NCBI GenBank assembly: GCA_937974465.1
Contig: CALJWY010000084.1
Location: 1-21,186, forward strand
Source: an uncultured Lysobacterales bacterium
GTDB taxonomy: Bacteria; Pseudomonadota; Gammaproteobacteria; Xanthomonadales; SZUA-36
DNA: 21,186 nt
Reading direction: 5' to 3'
This document shows positions 15,248 to 21,186 of the stretch, in pieces. The notes under the pieces were generated by a model. The model had not been told where the DNA came from and made no database searches. It was given only the letters and a program-made list of their open reading frames with translations. A program made the position numbers and the translations under genes. The first letter of the stretch is position 1, and the number at the start of each line of letters is the position of its first letter.

Positions 15248-18200
15248 ATGCCTAAAAGAACTGACATCAAAACAATCCTGATCATCGGTGCCGGTCCAAT
15301 CGTTATTGGCCAGGCTTGTGAATTTGATTACTCCGGCGCGCAGGCCTGTAAAGCACTGCGGGAGGAAGGCTACAGGGTGGTGTTGGTGAACTCGAATCCT
15401 GCCACCATCATGACCGACCCCGAGATGGCGGATGCGATTTATATCGAGCCGGTTGAGTGGCGCACAGTTGCAAGAATCAGTGAAAAAGACCGTCCTGATG
15501 TCCTGTTACCAACCATGGGTGGCCAGACTGCATTGAACTGTGCACTGGACCTGGTGCGCAAGGGTGTGCTCTTGAAATACGGCGTGGAAATGATCGGTGC
15601 ATCAAGAGAAGCCATCGACATGGCCGAAGACCGTGATCTGTTTCGCAAGGCAATGGCGGAAATTGGCTTGGAAACACCCAGGGCGGTTCTGGCTCACAGC
15701 ATGGAAGAGGCGCTGCAGGCGCTGGACGAAATTGGTTTTCCAACCATTATCCGGCCCTCGTTTACGATGGGGGGTTCCGGTGGCGGCATCGCTTACAATC
15801 GCGAAGAATTTGTCGAGATAGTCAAACGCGGATTGGAGCAGTCACCGACGACCGAAGTATTGCTGGAAGTCTCGGTTCTCGGCTGGAAAGAATATGAAAT
15901 GGAGGTCGTGCGCGACCATAAGGACAACTGCATCATTATCTGTTCGATTGAAAACCTGGACCCCATGGGTATCCACACAGGTGATTCAATTACAGTTGCA
16001 CCGGCACTGACTCTGACGGACAAGGAATACCAGCGGTTGCGCGATGCATCGATTGCCGTATTACGCAAAATTGGCGTCGACACCGGTGGTTCCAATGTGC
16101 AGTTTGCCATTAACCCGGAAGATGGACGGGTCATCATTATCGAGATGAACCCCAGGGTTTCGCGCTCGTCCGCGCTGGCATCCAAGGCAACCGGGTTCCC
16201 GATCGCCAAGGTGGCAGCCAAGCTGGCTGTCGGTTTTACGCTGGATGAATTACGCAATGAGATCACCGGTGGCGCAACACCGGCATCGTTTGAGCCCGCA
16301 ATTGATTACGTGGTAACCAAGATTCCGCGCTTTGCCTTCGAAAAATTTCCGGCCGCCGATGATCGCCTGACCACGCAGATGAAATCGGTCGGCGAGGCCA
16401 TGGCCATTGGTCGCACTTTCCAGGAATCCCTGCAAAAAGCCTTGCGTAGCCTCGAAACCGGGAATGATGGGTTCTCGCCGGTGTTGCAGGGCGATGACCC
16501 GGACGAGCGTATGGCCGTCCTCAAGCGCGAATTACGCGAAGCAGGTGCCGAGCGCCTGCTATATGTCGGTGATGCCTTCAGGGAGGGTCTGAGTGCGGAT
16601 GAGATCCACGCCCTGACCAAGATCGATCCGTGGTTTCTTGCCCAGATTGAAGATATTCTGACCAGCGAAGCCGAAGTGCAGCAGCAGGGCCTGGCAGCTC
16701 TGGATAAACAACGCATGTTTGGCCTGAAACAAAAGGGCTTTTCGGATTCCCGGCTGGCCAGGCTGGTGGGTTGCAGTGAGCATGAATTGCGCGCCCATCG
16801 GCATCAATTATGTGTACGCCCTGTATACAAGCGGGTTGACACCTGTGCGGCCGAATTTTCAACCACCACGGCCTATATGTATTCCACCTACGAAGAAGAG
16901 TGTGAATCTGAGCCCACCAGCAATCGCAAGATCATGGTGCTGGGTGGAGGCCCCAATCGTATAGGGCAGGGCATCGAATTTGACTATTGCTGTGTGCATG
17001 CGGCTTTGGCGCTGCGTGAAGATGGCTATGAAACGATCATGGTCAACTGCAACCCGGAAACTGTTTCCACTGACTATGACACCTCTGACCGGCTTTACTT
17101 TGAGCCACTCACCCTCGAAGACGTGCTTGAAATTGTCCATCGGGAAAACCCCGGGGGCGTGATCGTCCAGTATGGCGGGCAAACGCCGCTAAACCTGGCA
17201 CGGCCACTGGAAGCGGCAGGCGTGCCGATTATCGGTACTTCGCCGGATTCAATCGATCTCGCCGAAGATCGTGAGCGGTTTCAGCAAATGTTGCAGAAGC
17301 TGGGTCTGCGGCAACCACCCAACCGCACCGCAACAAGTGTTGACCAGGCGGTCGTGCTGGCAGCAGAAATCGGTTATCCGCTGGTCGTCCGGCCTTCTTA
17401 TGTGCTGGGCGGGCGCGCCATGGATGTGGTGCATGGTGAAAAAGACCTGCGCCGGTACATGCGTGATGCGGTCAAGGTCTCAAATGATTCACCCGTACTG
17501 CTGGATCGTTTCCTCGATCATGCCATCGAGGTGGATGTGGACGCGATATGTGACGGCAAGGATGTGCTGATCGGCGGGATCATGGAGCATATCGAACAGG
17601 CGGGTGTGCATTCAGGAGATTCTGCCTGCTCCATTCCCCCTCACAGTCTTTCGGATGAGATACAGGACCAGCTGCGTGAGCAGATGAAGATGATGGGTCT
17701 GGAGTTGGGTGTTGTTGGCCTGATGAATGCCCAGTTTGCCTTGCGTGGCGATGACATATATATATTGGAGGTCAATCCACGCGCCTCGCGCACAGTGCCG
17801 TTTGTGTCCAAGGCGACGGGGCAACCTCTGGCGTCAATAGCTGCATTATGCATGGCAGGTAAATCACTTAAAAAACAAGGAATAACAAAAGAAATCATAC
17901 CTAAATTCTATTCTGTTAAAGAAGCTATTTTGCCATTCCTGAAGTTTCCGGGCGTGGACCCCATACTTGGCCCCGAGATGCGCTCAACAGGTGAAGTCAT
18001 GGGTGTCGGTGAAAGTTTTGGTGAAGCCTGTGCACGAGCCATGCAGGGTGCCAAATATGGTATTCCGAGGCCCGGCCAGGCGTTCTTGAGCGTACGGGAT
18101 GCTGATAAAGAAGCACTGTTACCAATTGCTGAAGACCTTGTTGAACGCAGTTATTCCCTGATAGCGACGGCCGGCACCTGCAAGTACTTGCGGGAACAGG

Positions 18201-18502
18201 GTTACATTTGCGAGCGCATCAATAAGGTCGATGAGGGCCGGCCGCATATAGTCGATGCGATCAAGAATGGAGAGATAGAATTCATCGTCAACACGACAGA
18301 GGGTAGCCAGGCGATTGCCGATTCGTACTCAATTCGCCGGGAAGCCCTGCAGTATAAGGTAAGCTATACAACAACCATTGCCCGTGGCTGGGCGACATTA
18401 CAAGCTATCGATCATGAATTCGATCGAAGAGTTCGCAGTTTGCAGGAATTGCATGGAGCGACGACCCAGGGCGCGCCTGACATGCACAAAGAGAAGCTAT
18501 GA
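15248..18502 (+). CDS. carB: Carbamoyl-phosphate synthase large subunit
   Basis: The 1084-residue product (E. coli 1073) uses ammonia from CarA, bicarbonate and two ATP to make carbamoyl phosphate. The internal duplication is clear: the first ATP-grasp half begins ILIIGAGPIVIGQACEFDYSG and ends with NPRVSRSSALASKATGFP; the second begins KIMVLGGGPNRIGQGIEFDY and ends with NPRASRTVPFVSKATGQP. The C-terminal MGS-type domain (about 950-1070), the allosteric site in E. coli for UMP and ornithine, includes SLIATAGTCKYLREQGY and FIVNTTEG. Bases 17861-17930 are strikingly AT-rich (16 of 70 are G or C) and use codons such as ATA, AAA and ACA, unlike the rest of the gene, while the protein stays conserved there. 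The stop overlaps greA. Confidence 0.99.
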   Translation: MPKRTDIKTILIIGAGPIVIGQACEFDYSGAQACKALREEGYRVVLVNSNPATIMTDPEMADAIYIEPVEWRTVARISEKDRPDVLLPTMGGQTALNCALDLVRKGVLLKYGVEMIGASREAIDMAEDRDLFRKAMAEIGLETPRAVLAHSMEEALQALDEIGFPTIIRPSFTMGGSGGGIAYNREEFVEIVKRGLEQSPTTEVLLEVSVLGWKEYEMEVVRDHKDNCIIICSIENLDPMGIHTGDSITVAPALTLTDKEYQRLRDASIAVLRKIGVDTGGSNVQFAINPEDGRVIIIEMNPRVSRSSALASKATGFPIAKVAAKLAVGFTLDELRNEITGGATPASFEPAIDYVVTKIPRFAFEKFPAADDRLTTQMKSVGEAMAIGRTFQESLQKALRSLETGNDGFSPVLQGDDPDERMAVLKRELREAGAERLLYVGDAFREGLSADEIHALTKIDPWFLAQIEDILTSEAEVQQQGLAALDKQRMFGLKQKGFSDSRLARLVGCSEHELRAHRHQLCVRPVYKRVDTCAAEFSTTTAYMYSTYEEECESEPTSNRKIMVLGGGPNRIGQGIEFDYCCVHAALALREDGYETIMVNCNPETVSTDYDTSDRLYFEPLTLEDVLEIVHRENPGGVIVQYGGQTPLNLARPLEAAGVPIIGTSPDSIDLAEDRERFQQMLQKLGLRQPPNRTATSVDQAVVLAAEIGYPLVVRPSYVLGGRAMDVVHGEKDLRRYMRDAVKVSNDSPVLLDRFLDHAIEVDVDAICDGKDVLIGGIMEHIEQAGVHSGDSACSIPPHSLSDEIQDQLREQMKMMGLELGVVGLMNAQFALRGDDIYILEVNPRASRTVPFVSKATGQPLASIAALCMAGKSLKKQGITKEIIPKFYSVKEAILPFLKFPGVDPILGPEMRSTGEVMGVGESFGEACARAMQGAKYGIPRPGQAFLSVRDADKEALLPIAEDLVERSYSLIATAGTCKYLREQGYICERINKVDEGRPHIVDAIKNGEIEFIVNTTEGSQAIADSYSIRREALQYKVSYTTTIARGWATLQAIDHEFDRRVRSLQELHGATTQGAPDMHKEKL

Positions 18503-18975
18503 AAAGAACACCAATTACCAAAGCCGGTGCTGAACGATTACGGGCCGAGGCGGTTCACCTTAAGCAGGTGGTGCGGCCACAGATAATTGCCGCTATTGCA
18601 GAGGCCAGGGCACACGGTGACTTGAAGGAAAACGCCGAATACCATGCCGCCAGGGAGCAACAGAGCTTTACCGAAGGCCGCATTCGTCACCTGGAGGCCG
18701 AGCTTTCCGGCGCACAGGTGATTGATATTACGAAGTTAAATCCGGCTGGCAGGGTAGTTTTTGGGGCCACTGTTACGCTTTATGATGTCGACAAGGATAC
18801 GGAGATCACCTACCAGGTCGTGGGTGACCTGGAATCAGATATCAAACATGGCCGCATCGCCATCACTTCACCCATTGCCCGCGCCATGATAGGCAAGGAA
18901 GAAGGTGATGAGATTGTTGTCATTGCGCCAGCGGGCGAACTGGTCTATGAAATTATCAGCGTTGAATATGTTTAA
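18499..18975 (+). CDS. greA: Transcription elongation factor GreA
   Basis: GreA enters the secondary channel of RNA polymerase and stimulates cleavage of backtracked transcripts. The 158 residues equal the E. coli length. The N-terminal coiled coil (about 1-75) contains RPQIIAAIAEARAHGDLKENAEYHAARE; the acidic tip residues Asp and Glu in GDLKENAEY are those needed for cleavage. The C-terminal FKBP-like domain includes VVFGATVTLYDVD, YQVVGDLESD, SPIARAMIGKEEGDEI and the end VYEIISVEYV. Its ATG lies in an ATGA overlap with the carB stop, so it is translated with carB, as in related genomes. Confidence 0.98.
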   Translation: MKRTPITKAGAERLRAEAVHLKQVVRPQIIAAIAEARAHGDLKENAEYHAAREQQSFTEGRIRHLEAELSGAQVIDITKLNPAGRVVFGATVTLYDVDKDTEITYQVVGDLESDIKHGRIAITSPIARAMIGKEEGDEIVVIAPAGELVYEIISVEYV

Positions 18976-19019
18976 CGGGCCTCTGGTTTATTCTGAACCA
19001 AGTAGATCAGAGTCTTCCA

Positions 19020-20762
19020 ATGCTTGCCAGTCGTAAGGTCAGGCAAAGGGAAACGGCATCTGTAACAGATCAACTGCCGCAATCCCTGCACCCGGTAATC
19101 CGCCGCATTCTATTGGCGCGAAATATCAACAGCGAAGCATCTCTCGACTTGAGGCTGGGTCGTCTGCAGCCGCCATCAAGCCTGTCAGGTATCGGTGAGG
19201 CCGCTGAAATCCTGGCGCAAGCTGTGGTCAGTAATCAGCAAATACTGATCGTTGGCGATTTTGATGCAGATGGCGCCACCGGCACGGCCGTTGCGGTTCG
19301 CGCACTCCACATGCTGGGTGCCGAACGCGTGGACTTCAGGGTTCCAAACCGTTTCGAATTTGGTTACGGCCTGACCACCGGCCTCGTGGAAACACTGGTC
19401 GATGACCCACCGGATGTGCTGGTGACAGTGGATTCAGGTATCAGCTCAAATGCCGGCGTGGAACGGGCGCGCGAATTAGGTTGCAAGGTGGTGATTACCG
19501 ACCACCATCTGCCGGGCGAGCAATTGCCCCGCGCCGACGCTATCGTCAACCCCAATTGTCCTGGTGACCAGTTTCCCAGTAAAGCGCTGGCCGGCGTTGG
19601 CGTAATCTTTTACCTGATGAGCGTTTTACGACAAGCCTTGCGGGAACGTGACTGGTTTACCTTCCCGCGCAGTGAGCCCAACCTGGCGCACCTGCTGGAC
19701 CTCGTGTCGCTGGGCACGGTGGCTGATCTCGTTGCCCTTGATGACAATAACCGGATCCTGGTCAGACAGGGCATGGAGCGAATCAGGCAGGGTGTTTGTG
19801 CGCCCGGTCTGCTGGCGCTTCTGCGACTGGGGAAAAGGGATTATCGCAACCTGGTGGCGGCCGATCTGGCTTTTGCCGTTGCGCCCCGGCTGAATGCGGC
19901 GGGGCGTATGGAGGATATGAGTATTGGTATACGCTGCCTGATCACGGATGACCGGGAAGAGGCGATGGCATTGGCGCAGGAACTCGACGACCTGAATCAT
20001 CACCGAAAATCCCGCCAGCAGCAGATGCAGACAGAGGCACTCGAACAACTGCGGGCGCTGATGGCTGATTTCGAGGATGAAGAACTGCCCCCGGGATTGT
20101 GCTTGTTTGACGAAAGCTGGCACCAGGGAATCGTCGGCCTGGTGGCATCAAAAATCAAGGATGCCGTATATCGGCCGGTGCTCGCATTTGCCCCTGAGTC
20201 CGAGGGTTCGGATGTACTCAAGGGCTCCGCCCGATCAGTACGGGGATTGCACATACGTGATGTGCTGGCTCGTGTGGATGCAATGCATCCAGGCATGGTT
20301 ATGGCCTTTGGCGGTCACGCCATGGCGGCGGGGTTGACGATCGGAAAAGATCAATTGGCAGGCTTTAAACAGGCACTTGAGGAATCGATCGAGTTTTTCC
20401 TCAATGGCGATGAGCTGAGCAATGACATATTCATTGACGGTAGCCTGGATGCGGGCGATATCAACCTGTCTTTCGCAGAGTCGTTGAGGGATCTTGGTCC
20501 CTGGGGACAGCGTTTCCCGGAACCGTTGTTTGAAGGCCGTTTTGTCGTTGAAGACAAGCGGGTGGTAGGTGCCGCGCATCTGAAAATGCAACTTCGCTCG
20601 CCCGGTGCTTACGAAAGCATCGATGCCATCGCTTTTGGACGCCTCCCCGAAGACCTGCCTGGCAGCGAGACGGTTGGGTTTATTTATAAACTGGACATCA
20701 ATCACTTTCGCGGCCAGAAAACCTGCCAGCTTATGATTGAGCAAATACTTGACGAAGATTGA
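19020..20762 (+). CDS. recJ: Single-stranded-DNA-specific exonuclease RecJ
   Basis: RecJ is a 5'-3' exonuclease on single-stranded DNA, used in RecF-pathway recombination and mismatch repair. The 580 residues compare with 577 in E. coli. DHH-family motifs are present: VGDFDADGATGT (DFDADG at 80-85), VTVDSGISS (Asp138), ITDHHLPGEQLP (161-163) and NPNCPGDQFPSKALAGVGV, then the DHHA1 segment with FGGHAMAAGLTIG and a C-terminal OB-like domain. The ATG at 19020 has only a weak AGAG upstream; 44 bases separate it from greA, with no terminator seen, so it may be co-transcribed. Downstream is an inverted-repeat element and then prfB. Confidence 0.98.
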   Translation: MLASRKVRQRETASVTDQLPQSLHPVIRRILLARNINSEASLDLRLGRLQPPSSLSGIGEAAEILAQAVVSNQQILIVGDFDADGATGTAVAVRALHMLGAERVDFRVPNRFEFGYGLTTGLVETLVDDPPDVLVTVDSGISSNAGVERARELGCKVVITDHHLPGEQLPRADAIVNPNCPGDQFPSKALAGVGVIFYLMSVLRQALRERDWFTFPRSEPNLAHLLDLVSLGTVADLVALDDNNRILVRQGMERIRQGVCAPGLLALLRLGKRDYRNLVAADLAFAVAPRLNAAGRMEDMSIGIRCLITDDREEAMALAQELDDLNHHRKSRQQQMQTEALEQLRALMADFEDEELPPGLCLFDESWHQGIVGLVASKIKDAVYRPVLAFAPESEGSDVLKGSARSVRGLHIRDVLARVDAMHPGMVMAFGGHAMAAGLTIGKDQLAGFKQALEESIEFFLNGDELSNDIFIDGSLDAGDINLSFAESLRDLGPWGQRFPEPLFEGRFVVEDKRVVGAAHLKMQLRSPGAYESIDAIAFGRLPEDLPGSETVGFIYKLDINHFRGQKTCQLMIEQILDED

Positions 20763-20770
20763 GCTCGCAG

Positions 20771-20859
20771 AAGGAGTCAGAGTAAAGTGCAGAAGTAAAG
20801 ATGTTTGTCTTTCACTCAAAGTTTTTTGAGCTTACTCTGGCACTTTACTCTGACCCCTT
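20771..20859 (+). repeat. Branched inverted-repeat element between recJ and prfB
   Basis: GTCAGAGTAAAGTGC (20776-20790) is exactly complementary to GCACTTTACTCTGAC (20840-20854). After one A-C mismatch the stem continues four more pairs (20771-20774 with 20856-20859). The enclosed bases contain two smaller hairpins: AAAGA with TCTTT (20797-20801, 20808-20812) and CTCAAA with TTTGAG (20815-20820, 20825-20830). The folded form is thus a long stem with two arms. It starts eight bases after the recJ stop. It resembles a short mobile palindromic element and could also shape recJ message ends. Confidence 0.85.
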
Positions 20860-20879
20860 ATTTTTACTTGGTGTAAAAT
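20851..20879 (+). promoter_or_regulatory. Weak candidate promoter of prfB
   Basis: TAAAAT (20874-20879) is a fair -10 box, preceded at about 17-18 bases by CTGACC (20850-20855), a poor -35 box located in the right arm of the inverted repeat. If used, the transcript begins near 20886, about 23 bases before the prfB start. Confidence 0.25.
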
Positions 20880-20908
20880 GCAGCGCTTTTCAAATCTAGG
20901 GTAATAGC

Positions 20909-21186
20909 GTGGAAACCAACCAGATTAGTAATCAAATCGAAGACCTGCAGCAGCGCTCTGACGCGCTCAGGGGGTATCTTTGACTATGCCGGCAAAAAAG
21001 ACCGGCTGGAAGAAGTAAGCCGCGAACTGGAAAACCCTGACATCTGGAATGATCCCGCGCTGGCCCAGTCGCTGGGTCGTGAGAGGGCCTTGCTTGAAGG
21101 AATCGTCATCACCCTGGATCGGGTGTCGCAGGTGCTCGCTGATAATTCCGAGATGCTGGAGATGGCCATCGAAGAAGAGGATGAAG
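20909..21186 (+). CDS. prfB: Peptide chain release factor 2, programmed +1 frameshift (3' partial)
   Basis: RF2 recognises UGA and UAA stop codons and releases the finished chain from the ribosome. The GTG at 20909 follows AGGG with good spacing. The first frame reads VETNQISNQIEDLQQRSDALRGYL and stops at TGA 20981-20983 (codon 25). Moving forward one base after CTT gives DYAGKKDRLEEVSRELENPD and continues to the window end in the pattern of E. coli RF2 (RGYLDYDAKKERLEEV). The interruption is therefore normal autoregulation and not a broken gene. The catalytic GGQ and tripeptide SPF regions lie outside the window. recJ-prfB adjacency is common in this class. Confidence 0.98.
20969..20984 (+). 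promoter_or_regulatory. prfB programmed +1 frameshift site
   Basis: AGGGGGTATCTTTGAC has the Shine-Dalgarno-like AGGGGG (20969-20974), a three-base spacer, the slippery CTT codon (20978-20980), the stop TGA (20981-20983) and the following C that weakens termination. It is identical to the E. coli prfB site. Low RF2 slows termination at TGA and favours the shift that makes more RF2. Confidence 0.98.

Noticed and set aside
20909..20983. prfB as a pseudogene because of the in-frame TGA
   Set aside because: The stop is part of the conserved programmed frameshift signal, and the RF2 sequence continues in the +1 frame.

Overview
The window looks like chromosomal DNA of a gammaproteobacterium of moderate to fairly high GC content. 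The evidence is the conserved order recN (divergent), grpE, dnaK, dnaJ, dapB, carA, carB, greA, which matches Pseudomonas-type genomes, followed by recJ and prfB, a pair also adjacent in enterics and pseudomonads. Heat-shock promoters of the sigma-32 type precede grpE and dnaK, and prfB carries the classical +1 frameshift site. No rRNA, tRNA, CRISPR array, prophage or intact transposase gene was seen. The species cannot be named from the sequence.

Region 1 (1-6596) holds five co-directional genes with gaps of 36 to 60 bases. All products appear exported: a carbohydrate-porin-like protein (OprB type, 5' end outside the window), an unrecognised outer-membrane barrel with an extra N-terminal domain, a PhoD-like metallophosphoesterase, a second OprB-type porin, and an OprO/OprP-type porin. 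The last carries an N-terminal segment resembling an amidohydrolase beta-sandwich without its catalytic barrel. No cytoplasmic enzyme, inner-membrane transporter or regulator is present, so the cluster looks like an outer-membrane uptake and periplasmic dephosphorylation unit. The substrate is unknown. This is the least ordinary part of the window.

Region 2 (6689-13775) is repair and chaperone genes. recN lies on the minus strand, convergent with the porin cluster and divergent from grpE. grpE, dnaK and dnaJ encode the DnaK chaperone machine. dnaK ends in a strong terminator. A 577-base gap with two 139-base direct repeats, each built from palindromes, separates it from dnaJ. dnaJ overlaps dapB (lysine/diaminopimelate synthesis) by four bases.

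Region 3 (13776-18975) starts with a 335-base non-coding stretch containing degenerate repeats, a likely promoter and a terminator-like hairpin just before the carA ribosome-binding site, suggesting attenuation. carA, carB and greA follow almost without gaps (carbamoyl phosphate synthesis and transcript cleavage).

Region 4 (18976-21186) contains recJ, a compact 89-base branched inverted-repeat element, and the first part of prfB, cut by the window end.
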